Below are positions 39,011-48,700 of a stretch of DNA of 64,000 nt, piece by piece (positions within the stretch are counted from its first letter, which is position 1; every line of letters begins with the position of its first letter). The translations under genes and the position numbers were made by a program. The notes beneath the pieces are model-generated. The model made no database searches, was not told where the DNA came from, and worked only from the letters and a program-made list of their open reading frames with translations. Location of the stretch: positions 1 through 64,000 of IMG/VR virus record IMGVR_UViG_3300007538_000020; one strand, written 5' to 3'. The stretch comes from a virus.

Positions 39011-39809
39011 GATAGGATTGAGATTTAATAAAGATAAGATTAGACATGATTTATTACCACCTTTTGCTATTAATGAAGTAGCTAAAGTATTAACATTTGG
39101 AGCTACTAAATATGAACCCAGAAATTGGGAAAAAGGATTAAGTTGGACAAGTACTTTAGCTAGTTTAAAAAGGCATTTAAATCTTCTTGAACAAAGAGAA
39201 GATTATGATAAAGAATCTAATATGTTACATGCTGCTCATATAGCTACTAACGCATTAATGTTATTAGAGTTTTATAAAATAGCTCCTCAATTTGATGATA
39301 GACCGCTAAGAACTTTAGATCAACAATTTACCTTAGATATAGATGATGTTATATGTAGTTGGATGGATGCTTGGACAGATAGATTTAATCTTCCAAAAAC
39401 TAATAACTCCTGGTATTTTGATAGAAATATTCTAGATAGATTTAAAGAATTAGCTAATAATAAAGAATTAGATGAATTTTATTTATCTTTAAAACCTTTA
39501 ATTGATCCTAAAGATTTACCATTTGAACCTCATTCTTATGTAACTAGTAGACCTGTTGATTCTGAAATAACAGAGAAATGGTTAGATATGCATGGGTTTC
39601 CAACAAGACCTGTTATAACTGTAGGATTAAATGGTTCTAAAGTAGATGCTATTAAATCTACAGGATGTAAAATACATGTTGATGATAGTTATCGTAACTA
39701 TCTAGATCTAACTAAAAACGGAATCTGTTGTTATTTATTTGATAGACCATGGAATCATAAATACGATGTTGGTTTTAAAAGAATATATTCTTTAAATGAT
39801 TTAAAATAG
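39000..39809 (+). CDS. Fusion: DUF5664 (dATP/dGTP diphosphohydrolase-like) and HAD phosphatase, 269 aa
   Basis: Residues 5-93 (GLRFNKDKIRHDLLPPFAINEVAKVLTFGATKY, EPRNWEKGLSW, RHLNLLEQRED and NMLHAAHIATNALMLLEF) match DUF5664 proteins, MazG-like enzymes linked to dATP/dGTP hydrolysis in some phages. From about residue 110, FTLDIDDVICSW gives the HAD Asp113-x-Asp115 pair, with SYVTSRPVDSE, TVGLNGSKVDAIK (lysine) and HVDDSYRNYL (acidic pair) as the other HAD motifs. Together it may hydrolyse dNTPs and dephosphorylate the product. Confidence 0.83.
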   Translation: MSNEIGLRFNKDKIRHDLLPPFAINEVAKVLTFGATKYEPRNWEKGLSWTSTLASLKRHLNLLEQREDYDKESNMLHAAHIATNALMLLEFYKIAPQFDDRPLRTLDQQFTLDIDDVICSWMDAWTDRFNLPKTNNSWYFDRNILDRFKELANNKELDEFYLSLKPLIDPKDLPFEPHSYVTSRPVDSEITEKWLDMHGFPTRPVITVGLNGSKVDAIKSTGCKIHVDDSYRNYLDLTKNGICCYLFDRPWNHKYDVGFKRIYSLNDLK

Positions 39810-40051
39810 TGAATATAAAAAATTTATTTTATGTTCCTATTAAGTTAGAAAGTATCTATAAAAGTAAATTCTCTAGTTTTAAATATGATTATATATTATA
39901 TTGTAAATATAGAAGTGATTACGTTATAGATACTTTCTTAACTAAAAAACAAGTTAAAGATTTAATAGGAATAGATAACTACAAATTATTAATTAATAAA
40001 AAACAAAATAAATTTAATATTCACTATAAACAATTAAGAAATTATGAGTAG
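39809..40051 (+). CDS. Unknown 80-aa basic protein
   Basis: It starts with GTG overlapping the previous stop (TAGTG) and reads MNIKNLFYVPIKLESIYKSKFSSFKYDYILYCKYRSDYVIDTFLTKKQVKDL. It is basic and aromatic with no motif. Its end overlaps the next start, so it belongs to a tightly packed series of small genes. Confidence 0.5.
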   Translation: MNIKNLFYVPIKLESIYKSKFSSFKYDYILYCKYRSDYVIDTFLTKKQVKDLIGIDNYKLLINKKQNKFNIHYKQLRNYE

Positions 40052-40343
40052 TAAAAAAATATTATCAGCACAAGATAAATTAAATAATTTATTAAAAGAT
40101 AGTAATTATAGATGTAATTTTGCAATGAAATCAGGTTTAAATATTTATATAACTAGGTTTAAAAATAAATTAGATGATGCTATTATAGTTACAACTTCTA
40201 ATTTAGAAAGTGATGTTAATTATCTAATAGCTAATTATAATAAAGCAACAAGAAAAAAAAGAATACAAAGATTAAAGAAATTAGAAGAATTCTATAATGC
40301 TTATGAAGATAAAATAACAGATATATTAAATGAAAGTAATTAA
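40044..40343 (+). CDS. Unknown 99-aa protein
   Basis: ATG overlaps the previous gene. MSSKKILSAQDKLNNLLKDSNYRCNFAMKSG is followed by a lysine/arginine-rich helix, YNKATRKKRIQRLKKLEEFYNAYE. It overlaps the next gene. No motif. A helical nucleic-acid binder is possible. Confidence 0.55.
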   Translation: MSSKKILSAQDKLNNLLKDSNYRCNFAMKSGLNIYITRFKNKLDDAIIVTTSNLESDVNYLIANYNKATRKKRIQRLKKLEEFYNAYEDKITDILNESN

Positions 40344-40539
40344 AGAATATAAGTTTCCATCTTTATATAAAGTAGTTACTTTAAGAAAGAACAATATAAT
40401 GACAGTAAAAACTGTAAAGTATTATACCTTAGATGGTAAAACAGAAGTTAATTCAAATTATTATCATAAACTTGATAACGAATTGAGTAAAAAAGAAAGA
40501 GAGTTTTTATTAAAAAAAAATCTAAATAATGAGACGTAA
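40330..40539 (+). CDS. Unknown 69-aa protein
   Basis: ATG overlaps the previous gene's last codons. The product MKVIKEYKFPSLYKVVTLRKNNIMTVKTVKYYTLDGKTEVNSNYYHKLDNELSKKERE is beta-rich and basic and overlaps the next gene. Function unknown. Confidence 0.5.
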   Translation: MKVIKEYKFPSLYKVVTLRKNNIMTVKTVKYYTLDGKTEVNSNYYHKLDNELSKKEREFLLKKNLNNET

Positions 40540-41065
40540 ATTTAATGTTGGTGATTTTGTTACAATAAATGCTAAAGGATTTAAACTAATTAAAGATTTA
40601 CCAAATGCTTTAGAAATTTATAATCAAAAAACAAAAGTTCAAATTGTTGAGTATGTAAATAGATATGATTATAATCCTTATAAAGTATGTATAAATAATA
40701 AATATATTTATTTTAAATCAGATGAATTAGATAAAATAGAATTAAAAGGAGATATATCAATAGATACTAAAGTAAAAAACAAACAAAATTATTTAGACTT
40801 AAGTAGAAAACTACAAAAGTTAAAAGTAAATAATGAAGAGTTAGAAGAATTAAAAAAACAAAATGATTCAGAAATTTTAGAAATTGAAAATAAATTAAAA
40901 TTTCTAAGAGATTTTGGATTAGGTTCTTTTGATGATAAACAATATAGAGGTATTACTAAAATAACAGGATTTATTTCAAAGATTAATTTTATTAGTAATC
41001 CTAATCAAAGAATGTCACTTTACAATGAATTAATTAAACATTGTAAACAAATAAAAATTGAATAA
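40529..41065 (+). CDS. Unknown 178-aa coiled-coil protein
   Basis: The N-terminus MRRKFNVGDFVTINAKGFKLIKDLPNALEIY resembles an SH3-like fold. Residues ~95-130 (KVNNEELEELKKQNDSEILEIENKLKFL) form a coiled coil. The end DKQYRGITKITGFISKINFISNPNQRMSLYNELIKHCKQ is helical. It may be a multimeric adaptor; no family is recognised. Confidence 0.6.
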   Translation: MRRKFNVGDFVTINAKGFKLIKDLPNALEIYNQKTKVQIVEYVNRYDYNPYKVCINNKYIYFKSDELDKIELKGDISIDTKVKNKQNYLDLSRKLQKLKVNNEELEELKKQNDSEILEIENKLKFLRDFGLGSFDDKQYRGITKITGFISKINFISNPNQRMSLYNELIKHCKQIKIE

Positions 41066-41085
41066 AATATAATAAATTTAACAAA

Positions 41086-41415
41086 TTGAATTTAAACGAT
41101 TATCAAACATTTGTAAAAGAAATTTCAGTATATCCTAATGTAGGTGAAAATATAATATATCCTGTATTAGGATTATGTGGTGAAACTGGAGAAGTAGCTG
41201 AAAAGATTAAAAAAGTTATCAGAGATAACAATGGTGTTATTACAAAAGAAAAGCAGATAGAAATAGGAAAAGAATTAGGAGATGTTATTTGGTATATAGC
41301 TGCTATTTGTAATGAATTAAAACTTGATTTATCTGATGTTCTTTTAGCTAATATGGAGAAATTAAATTCCAGAAAAGATAGAGACAAATTACAAGGTAAC
41401 GGAGATAATAGATAA
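41086..41415 (+). CDS. MazG-like nucleotide pyrophosphohydrolase, 109 aa
   Basis: GLCGETGEVAEKIKKVIRD and KELGDVIWYIAAICNEL carry the E-x-x-E and E-x-x-D metal-binding residues of the all-alpha NTP pyrophosphohydrolase (MazG) fold. It is a single-domain form. The start codon is TTG. It would cleave unwanted NTPs or dNTPs, or lower host ppGpp as proposed for phage MazG. A second MazG-like gene lies at 44860. Confidence 0.9.
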   Translation: MNLNDYQTFVKEISVYPNVGENIIYPVLGLCGETGEVAEKIKKVIRDNNGVITKEKQIEIGKELGDVIWYIAAICNELKLDLSDVLLANMEKLNSRKDRDKLQGNGDNR

Positions 41416-41420
41416 TAGAT

Positions 41421-41750
41421 ATGAACTTAATAATATTATTTGTAATAGCATTTATACAAAATATGGTTTTTACTTGGGTAAGTAGAAGTCGTAATAGTGG
41501 TAATGTAAATAAACATATGATTGCTTCTATATGTAGCAATTTAATTTGGTTTATATGTAACTTTTTTATACTTTTTCCAGAAATATTAAAAACAGTACAA
41601 GAAGGAAGTATATTAGATAGAGTTTTAGTTTTAATAATTTATACTATAGCAACATCGTTAGGTTCTGTAGTAATGATGAAAGTAAATTTAGGACATTGGT
41701 ATATACCTTTTTTAACTGAAAATGGAAAAGATAAAGTAGGAGAAAGATAA
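41421..41750 (+). CDS. Membrane protein, 109 aa, possible holin or conserved phage membrane protein
   Basis: Three hydrophobic segments are visible: 1-16 (MNLIILFVIAFIQNMV), 37-55 (ICSNLIWFICNFFILF) and 68-88 (VLVLIIYTIATSLGSVVMM). TWVSRSRNSGN at ~18-28 resembles a motif seen in a conserved phage membrane-protein family. It precedes other membrane and coiled-coil genes, so it could be the holin of a lysis cassette, but no direct proof. Confidence 0.6.
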   Translation: MNLIILFVIAFIQNMVFTWVSRSRNSGNVNKHMIASICSNLIWFICNFFILFPEILKTVQEGSILDRVLVLIIYTIATSLGSVVMMKVNLGHWYIPFLTENGKDKVGER

Positions 41751-41774
41751 TGAATATATTTATAATAAGTAAAA

Positions 41775-42134
41775 ATGAAATTAAATAAATCAGAAATAGA
41801 AGCATTAGCTAATAAAATATATGATGAATATAATGTAGAGAGAAACAAAACTATTAAAGCTGAAGAACAATCTGCTTTAGAAAAATATAAAAAAACCAAA
41901 CAGTATTCTTTAATAGAACAATTAAAAAAAGAATTACCAGAAGGAATAGATTTATATTTTAAAAAACAAGGATTGAGTAGAGATTATCCTTATATGTTTG
42001 ATATAAATTATACTATTAAATCAAGATATATGAGTTTAAGTGCTATAAAAGATGCTATAGTTTTAGCTCAATTAGATAACTCTAATATTAATGACATTAT
42101 AGCTACTGTAAAAAAACAATTAATAAGTAATTAA
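41775..42134 (+). CDS. Unknown 119-aa helical protein
   Basis: It starts MKLNKSEIEALANKIYDEYNVERNKTIKAEEQSALEKYKKTKQYSL and is nearly all charged helix with a short middle LYFKKQGLSRDYPYMFD. It may be a structural or adaptor protein. No motif. It lies within the membrane-protein cluster. Confidence 0.55.
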   Translation: MKLNKSEIEALANKIYDEYNVERNKTIKAEEQSALEKYKKTKQYSLIEQLKKELPEGIDLYFKKQGLSRDYPYMFDINYTIKSRYMSLSAIKDAIVLAQLDNSNINDIIATVKKQLISN

Positions 42135-42164
42135 TAAAACTTTAATAATTTTAAATTTTAATGT

Positions 42165-42416
42165 ATGATTGGTTTTTTAATATGTTTATTACTCATCCTT
42201 GGATTTTTTTATTTAAAAGATTGGGATGAGTCTGAGATGCTTAAATCTAGTTTGTTATTTAAGATATCTTCTTTAGAACATAAATTAATAGCAGAGAAAT
42301 ATAATAATGAAGTGTTACAAAAAGAATTAACACTTAAAAAGAAAGAAATAAAACAACTATATAAAACTATAGAAGAGTTAAATAAAAACAACATTGAAGA
42401 TATTTTATTAGAATAA
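42165..42416 (+). CDS. Membrane-anchored coiled-coil protein, 83 aa (spanin-like layout)
   Basis: One N-terminal transmembrane helix (MIGFLICLLLILGFFYL) is followed by a long coiled coil (LLFKISSLEHKLIAEKYNNEVLQKELTLKKKEIKQLYKTIEEL). This is the topology of inner-membrane spanins (Rz-like). No partner lipoprotein is obvious, so the call is structural only. It is 2 bases upstream of the next gene. Confidence 0.5.
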   Translation: MIGFLICLLLILGFFYLKDWDESEMLKSSLLFKISSLEHKLIAEKYNNEVLQKELTLKKKEIKQLYKTIEELNKNNIEDILLE

Positions 42417-42417
42417 A

Positions 42418-43056
42418 ATGAATGATGAAGGAATAAATATAAATATTAAAGATTCTTTGGATAATAAATATACTCCTTGGTTTTTAATAGCTATTTTAAT
42501 AATAGTAATAATACTAATGAAACAATGTGATGGTGTTAAAAAAGTAGAAGACTTTGTATGTAATTGTGATGAAAGTTATTATGAGTTAAGAACTGTATAT
42601 AGAGATACAGGTTCAGTAGAAAAAATTTACATACCAGAAAGAGATACTTTATTTGATACTGTTTTATTAGATAGATTTATTACTATTCCTCAAGAAGTAG
42701 ATACCCAGGCTATAATAGAAGATTACTTTAGAGTATATACTTGTAGAGATAGTTTTTTAGCTAATGATATTAAAGCTTATCTATATGATACTATAGGTAT
42801 GAATAGAATATTATCAAGAAAGTGGGAACTTCAAAACTTGAGAGAAACATCTATTATACAACCAATTAAGAAACCCAAGTTTCAAGTTTATGTTGGTATG
42901 GGATTATCTAGTAGACATAAACTACCTATAAGAGCTGATATAAATCCTTCTTTAGCATTTAAAACTAAAACAGATTTATTATTAACTTTTAATTATGGAG
43001 TATTTGAAAATAGAATACAGGCAACTGTATATTATAAAATTAAGTTTAGAAAATGA
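42418..43056 (+). CDS. Membrane-anchored protein with beta-rich C-terminus, 212 aa
   Basis: A transmembrane helix near residues 20-36 (WFLIAILIIVIILMKQC) is followed by a periplasmic-looking domain with repeated acidic and arginine motifs. The end FQVYVGMGLSSRHKLPIRADINPSLAFKTKTDLLLTFNYGVFENRIQATVYYKIKF looks like amphipathic beta strands of an outer-membrane type. It spans from inner membrane toward the outer membrane and could be a unimolecular spanin-like or envelope protein. Unproven. Confidence 0.5.
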   Translation: MNDEGININIKDSLDNKYTPWFLIAILIIVIILMKQCDGVKKVEDFVCNCDESYYELRTVYRDTGSVEKIYIPERDTLFDTVLLDRFITIPQEVDTQAIIEDYFRVYTCRDSFLANDIKAYLYDTIGMNRILSRKWELQNLRETSIIQPIKKPKFQVYVGMGLSSRHKLPIRADINPSLAFKTKTDLLLTFNYGVFENRIQATVYYKIKFRK

Positions 43057-43181
43057 TAGAAATATTAAATTTTATTTTTAGTAGCTTTTGGATATGGTTA
43101 GGAACTTTTTTACTTTTAGGAGTAATTAGTTTAGGAATTTATAACTTATTCGGAAGTATTATAAAAGCAATAAGAAGATGA
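43053..43181 (+). CDS. Small membrane protein, 42 aa
   Basis: ATG overlaps the previous stop (ATGATAG) and the stop overlaps the next start. It encodes one hydrophobic helix (FWIWLGTFLLLGVISLGIY) with a basic end (IIKAIRR). It may be an accessory to the neighbouring membrane proteins. Confidence 0.5.
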   Translation: MIEILNFIFSSFWIWLGTFLLLGVISLGIYNLFGSIIKAIRR

Positions 43182-43912
43182 GCACTTTCGTAATAGGAGA
43201 TATTCATGGAAATTTAAAATCTTTAAATCAGATTTTAGAAAGAGCTAACATAACCAAGGAGGATACATTGATCTTTCTTGGTGACTATGTTGATAGATTT
43301 CCTGAAAGCGCAGAAGTAATACATAGATTAATTGAATTACAAGAAACTAATCCTTGTATATTTATAATGGGTAATCATGATATTTGGCTTAAAGATTATT
43401 TAAATAAAGGTATAGCTCCTAATTTATGGATAACTCAAGGAGGAAGAGAAACTATAGAATCTTATCAAAAATATTTTGACAATAAAGAATTTATAGAAAT
43501 GCACCGTAAGTTTTTAAATAATATGAAACCATATTATGTTGATAATAAGAATAGAATATTTGTTCATGGAGGGTTTACATCTTATAGAGGTATAGAACAT
43601 GAACCTTATCATACTAATTATTATTGGGATAGAACTTTAGTTCAATTAGCTTATTATTATTCTAAGTTATTAGAAAAAAATGATAACACTCCAATACCTA
43701 AAATATTAAATACTTTTAATGAACTATATTTAGGACATACTAGTACTATAAGTTGGAATGATGAAAATGGTGAACCAATAACTACTCCTATAAAAATGTA
43801 TAATGTTTGGAATTTAGATACAGGAGGGGGGTATAAAGGTAAACTAACAATAATGAATATAGACAGTAAAGAATACTGGCAATCTGATAATGTAGAAACT
43901 TTGTACACATGA
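43178..43912 (+). CDS. PP2A-like metallophosphatase, 244 aa
   Basis: Calcineurin-type motifs: GDIHGN (residues 7-12), GDYVDR near 35-40, GNHD near 67-70, HGGF and H around the LGHT segment. This order matches bacterial/phage Ser/Thr protein phosphatases (lambda PPase type), with bound metals in the active site. It may alter host phosphoproteins or nucleotides. The start overlaps the preceding gene and the stop overlaps the next. Confidence 0.9.
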   Translation: MSTFVIGDIHGNLKSLNQILERANITKEDTLIFLGDYVDRFPESAEVIHRLIELQETNPCIFIMGNHDIWLKDYLNKGIAPNLWITQGGRETIESYQKYFDNKEFIEMHRKFLNNMKPYYVDNKNRIFVHGGFTSYRGIEHEPYHTNYYWDRTLVQLAYYYSKLLEKNDNTPIPKILNTFNELYLGHTSTISWNDENGEPITTPIKMYNVWNLDTGGGYKGKLTIMNIDSKEYWQSDNVETLYT

Positions 43913-44082
43913 AAAGATTAAAATCAACTATTTTTATACTTGCTATAATTATGTTATTATCAATAATTATTTTAATAATATTAAGTTTTTATCAAATAGT
44001 TAATGTGGGAGTTGCTGGTATAATATCTATAGCATTAATTTATATAAGTTATTTTTTACTTGAAACACATAAAAAATTATAA
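43909..44082 (+). CDS. Two-helix membrane protein, 57 aa
   Basis: ATG overlaps the phosphatase stop (ATGA). Two hydrophobic segments (TIFILAIIMLLSIIILIILSF and VGVAGIISIALIYISYFLL) are joined by a short loop. It is directly followed by the next start. Function unknown, holin-sized. Confidence 0.5.
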   Translation: MKRLKSTIFILAIIMLLSIIILIILSFYQIVNVGVAGIISIALIYISYFLLETHKKL

Positions 44083-44406
44083 ATGAGTCTTAAACAAGAT
44101 TTAATTAAGTTATTAGCTAATAACAAAATAGAAGTTAAATACACAGATGTTATAATAAACAATTATAATACTACAGGATTAAATACAATTGATTTATTTT
44201 TTAGATATAAAGAAGCTAAAGTTTTTTATTTATATACATGGTATACTAAAGGAAATACAGTTAATGCTAAATTAACTATAGATAATATGAATAAATTAAA
44301 TGCTTCTGATTTAGAAAAAATAAATCATATTTTATTTGCTTCTAAAGTGTTAATAGAACAAGAAGTAAAAACAATTAAAGATGGACAACAACAACATATT
44401 GTCTAA
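44083..44406 (+). CDS. Unknown 107-aa protein
   Basis: MSLKQDLIKLLANNKIEVKYTDVIINNYNTTGLNTIDLFFRYKEAKVFYLYTW is followed by a helical C-terminus and the tail DGQQQHIV. It overlaps the next gene. Alpha/beta, no motif. Confidence 0.55.
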   Translation: MSLKQDLIKLLANNKIEVKYTDVIINNYNTTGLNTIDLFFRYKEAKVFYLYTWYTKGNTVNAKLTIDNMNKLNASDLEKINHILFASKVLIEQEVKTIKDGQQQHIV

Positions 44407-44860
44407 ATTAGAAAAACTAGATGCTATATTATCTCATATAAATAATGTAAGAGATAATTGTTTAAAGTTAGGTAAATATCTAATTAAAAATAATAGAGAA
44501 CAATTAGGTTTATTGCTAATAGCTAATTCTCAAATACATGATCATTCTAAATTTTTTGGAATAGAATGGGATAATATAGCAGATAGACATGGTAATCCAG
44601 AATTAATTAAAGTAACAGTATTCCATCATAATCATACTAATATGCATCATCCAGAATATTGGGGTAGTATTCATAATATGCCTGATGTATATTTAGCTGA
44701 AATGGTTTGTGATTGGAAAGCTAGAAGTAATGAATTTGGAGGAGATTTAATTGATTGGGTTACTAATAAAGCTACTATTAGATTTAAATTTACTTTAGAT
44801 GATTTAGTAGGAATTAAAATAAAAGAATTTTTAAATATAATATTAGAAAAACAATTTTAA
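44381..44860 (+). CDS. HD-like / DUF5662-type protein, 159 aa
   Basis: Histidine/aspartate-rich motifs QIHDHSKFFGIEWDN, FHHNHTNMHHPEYWGSIHNMPDVYLAEMVCDWKARSNE match a family (DUF5662) common in phages. They resemble a metal-binding HD-type hydrolase site. It probably acts as a small metal-dependent phosphohydrolase, but activity is not established. It overlaps both neighbours, next to a MazG-like gene, consistent with nucleotide metabolism. Confidence 0.75.
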   Translation: MDNNNILSKLEKLDAILSHINNVRDNCLKLGKYLIKNNREQLGLLLIANSQIHDHSKFFGIEWDNIADRHGNPELIKVTVFHHNHTNMHHPEYWGSIHNMPDVYLAEMVCDWKARSNEFGGDLIDWVTNKATIRFKFTLDDLVGIKIKEFLNIILEKQF

Positions 44861-45156
44861 TGAAAAAAGCTAAATTAAAAGTAATAAAAACATTAATAGA
44901 AACTAATGATTTGAATTATAATAAACTTAAAGCAGCAGAAGAACTTCAAGAATTATCATTAGCTTTAACTCAACAACTTTTAAAACCTACGAGAATAACT
45001 GATGAAGCAGTTATAGATGAAATAGGAGATGTTTGGATTAGGATGCAAATTCTTATGAAGTTATATGATAAGAAAAAAGTTAATGATAGAATAGTTTATA
45101 AGTTAAATAAATTTTCTGAATACTTTGATAAAAGATTATATAAAGGAAGTATTTAA
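44860..45156 (+). CDS. Second MazG-like pyrophosphohydrolase, 98 aa
   Basis: AAEELQELSLALTQQLL and VIDEIGDVWIRMQIL give the E-E-x-x-E ... E-x-x-D metal-binding pattern of MazG-like proteins. It overlaps the DUF5662-like gene at the TAATG. It is the second such enzyme in the window, the other being at 41086. Confidence 0.8.
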   Translation: MKKAKLKVIKTLIETNDLNYNKLKAAEELQELSLALTQQLLKPTRITDEAVIDEIGDVWIRMQILMKLYDKKKVNDRIVYKLNKFSEYFDKRLYKGSI

Positions 45157-45167
45157 TAATAAAAAAC

Positions 45168-45650
45168 ATGAAATTAAAAACAAACAGTTGGCATAGTAGA
45201 TATTATATGTATTTCTACGATTTGCGAGATTTTGAATTACCAAAAGATTATTGTACATATTTTTGGAAGTTGTCTTTTGCTATTCTTTTATTTATATTAC
45301 CTCTATTATCTTTACCAGCATTATTATTTGTATTTTTGTTTGATAAAAGAAATATAGATAGAATTTCTTTAAAAGAATGTTTACTAATGACTTTTTTTGG
45401 AAATATAATATTTTCTGTTTTTGGTATTGTAGGATATGAGTTTTATAGTGATTTTTATCATGCTTTAATGGCATTTCTTATAATAATAGGTATTTTAATA
45501 TTTATTATTCTTGGTGCTGTTGGATATATGTTCGTTACATCAGAAGAGTTAAAAGAATCAATATCCGATGTAGTTGAAGATAATCTAATATATAAGAAAT
45601 ATAAATCATTTAAAGAAAAGAATTGTCCTATAATAGAATGGGATAAATAA
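45168..45650 (+). CDS. Membrane protein, 160 aa
   Basis: Four hydrophobic segments are visible between residues 30 and 125, such as LSFAILLFILPLLSLPALLFVFLF, LMTFFGNIIFSVFGIVGYEFY and ALMAFLIIIGILIFIILGAVGYMFV. The ends are charged. It is the last gene of the rightward block, just before the terminator. Function unknown. Confidence 0.65.
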   Translation: MKLKTNSWHSRYYMYFYDLRDFELPKDYCTYFWKLSFAILLFILPLLSLPALLFVFLFDKRNIDRISLKECLLMTFFGNIIFSVFGIVGYEFYSDFYHALMAFLIIIGILIFIILGAVGYMFVTSEELKESISDVVEDNLIYKKYKSFKEKNCPIIEWDK

Positions 45651-45663
45651 TTAATATAAACAA

Positions 45664-45702
45664 TAAAAAAGTCCGTTGAAACCAATCAACGGACTTTTTT
45701 TT
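45664..45702. terminator. Bidirectional terminator between converging blocks
   Basis: GTCCGTTGA (45671-45679) pairs perfectly with TCAACGGAC (45686-45694), flanked by an A-run before and a T-run after. It therefore works as a terminator for both the rightward block (stop at 45650) and the leftward block (stop at 45721). Confidence 0.93.
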
Positions 45703-45720
45703 ACCCCTATCAATTAATGT

Positions 45721-48700
45721 TTATCTTGTATATCTTGAATCTAAATTTAGATTTTCTAATTCTTCTAATCTTTGAATATGATTAACAACAGGAATTACTT
45801 TTTTAACTTTTCTAACAAAATTAGATTTATCTTTATTGTAACCAGTTTTAATTTTATCTTCTCCTTGTATTGCTCTTATAGCTGCTGGAATTAATTCATA
45901 TACATCAACTATACTCTTTGTAACAGGACTAATATCTCTTAAAATTTTAATCTGAGAAACAGGAGATACAAAGAAAGATAATTCCCCTTCAATTCTCATA
46001 GATTGATTAGTTATAAAAGTTAATAAAGCTACTTTCTCATCATCATCATCTAATTCTATTGATTTTAATATAGAAGATGCAGCTATTAAAGTTAGAATAA
46101 GTCTAAGTTCAGCTACATTCTTTCTCATATTCTCCTGATCTATTTCACTTAATCCTTCAAAAGAATTAGATTTATATAATCTAAAACTAAGTTGACTTAA
46201 TATTTCAGTTCCTAACATTTTAACATAATTAACTAAATCAGTATTTTTATAAGTATCCATAGCACTTATCCATCTGCCTTTCATAGTTCTTCCTAACCTT
46301 TCATCATAATATTCTTTACCTATTCTCGCAGATATAGCTTGAGGTAACCATCTTCTAAATATCATTATCATTCTTCCCCATGTTTGTGATTTAATCTTTA
46401 TAGGAGAATCAGGATCGTAGTTACCATGTACATATTTATTTATTTGTTGTATCTTTTTGTATAACTCAAATTTGTTTTGAGATCCATCGCCATAATTATA
46501 ATCAGGAAACTCATCTTTTTTAAATTTTCCGTTATCGTCAAAAGCATCGAATAAAGTGTGTTCTTTACCATTTTTATCTTTTAATTTGATATTCAACATA
46601 GTAGCTATCATAGTTTGAGATTGTACAAACTTCTCTGTATGTATTTGAGCAAAGAATAATACATCTCCCATTTTTTTACCTATACTACCTGATTCATAAA
46701 AAGTATCTGTAGCATCTTTAACTAAGTTAAATTCTTTAGCTAAGTTATATACTTTACTATTAGGTTTTACAATACTAGTTGCTAATAAAACAGCTCTTCT
46801 TAATTGTGATTCTGTATAATCAACATTACCTGCAGCATGTATAAAGTTAGATATAGTACCAAATAAAGTATTAGTTACAGCAGAAAAAGCATTAAAAGAT
46901 AACCCTTTTAATCTGGTATAATCTATAAACCTATCAATTATATTACCTATAGTAATTTTTCTTACTTCTCCTTCAACTTCTACAGTACCTATTTTAGAAG
47001 TATGATCTTCTCTATGTTTATCATATAACATAGAATCAATATAATATTCTAATTGGTCAATTGATTGTTTATTACCATTTAAGAGTTCAATCATCTCACC
47101 ATACTTATTAGTTTTATTCTTTCCTTCTACTTCTATTCTCTCTTTTAAAGTTTTAAATATATTTCTAGCTATTATGATAGGATCTTCTACAGCAGCTTTA
47201 TATTCATAAGAATAAGACATTACTGCAAAAGCATTTAATACTTTTTCTAAATCATAAGATTTTTCATCAGCATTTAATTTACCAGATACCATATATACTG
47301 GTATTTTCTTTTGTGGTCTACCTGTTAATGGATCTTGTAAAGAATAATCTTTAACAGCATCTAATGGTTCTGAGAAATACTTAACAAAAGCAGGACCTAA
47401 ACCTCTAAAGATATCTGTCATTTTCTTTTTACTAAGTTCATGCAACATAGACCTTTTCAATTCAGGTATAAAATTAGATTGCATGTTTACTGGAAGAACA
47501 CCTTTTCTTTCATCTAATTTAGTAACAAAATAATTATAGAATCTTTGTAGTTCTGGAGTATTCTCTATTTTAGTATATCTATCATCTTTCCATAAACTTT
47601 CTTTTGGTTTATATTCTATATATAAATATTTTTTCTTACCATTTGTAGGATTGTGTTCTTTTATCCATTCTGTAAATAATGCTTCATTAACATTACCATC
47701 TACATCAGTATATAATAATTTAGCTTCACTTTTAGCTTTATTATATTTATCATTATCTACAATTATATCTGTATTCTCTTCTAAAAATTTATAATACTTA
47801 TTCCATTTTTTAGTTTCTTTAGCTTCTTTTAAAAGTTTAGAACGTATATCATAAAATTCTTGTTTAATATTAGTTATGTAATTACCTGTTAAATTACCTT
47901 TATTATCTTTCTGTACAAATAAATCCCATAATTTTTCATCTTTAATATTATTAGCTTTAGCCCATTCTTTTAATAATTTAACTTCTTTAGAAGTTTCTTC
48001 TTCAAATTCTTTAGCTGACTCATAAGCAGAAAATGAAGCTCTATCTAATAACTCATATATTTTTCTAAACAATGGTATTTTAGATACAGATATATCTAAG
48101 AACTGAGCTTCAAAGAAATTAGTTTCTGTTGGATTTATAAATAAGTTTCTAGGATCATGAGGATTAGAAATAAAAATATCATTTAAATAGTTATTTATGT
48201 ATAATTTATTTACATTATCTAATAATCTACTTGCTTTATCAGATATTAAAGATAAGTTTTTATTTAATTCTTCATCTTCATATTGTATAATTTTAGATAA
48301 ATTTCTCCACGCACTTAAATAGTCATTAGCAATAGCATATAAATCTTCTTTTTCTTCTCTAGATAAACTGGTAAAATTATTAAATAATTGTTCTACTTTA
48401 TCTACTTGTGATTTTGCTAAATCTTCTATTAATCCTATATCTCTTGTTTTAACTAACTTTTTAATATAGTTCTCTATTGCTGTTATTCTCGCATTTATTT
48501 TGTTATTCTTTGTTTCATTTCCTTTTACTCTTTGAGATTTAAGAACATCAATTACTTTTTGTTGTCTTCTTATCTCATCGTCAATTGCTTTTACACCAGT
48601 CTTTTTACCTGATATAGAATATAAAGTATCAGTACTTAAAAAATTTCTTATATCAAAGGATGTTCCTTCTAATAAATAAGAAGATGATTCTTTTAATACT

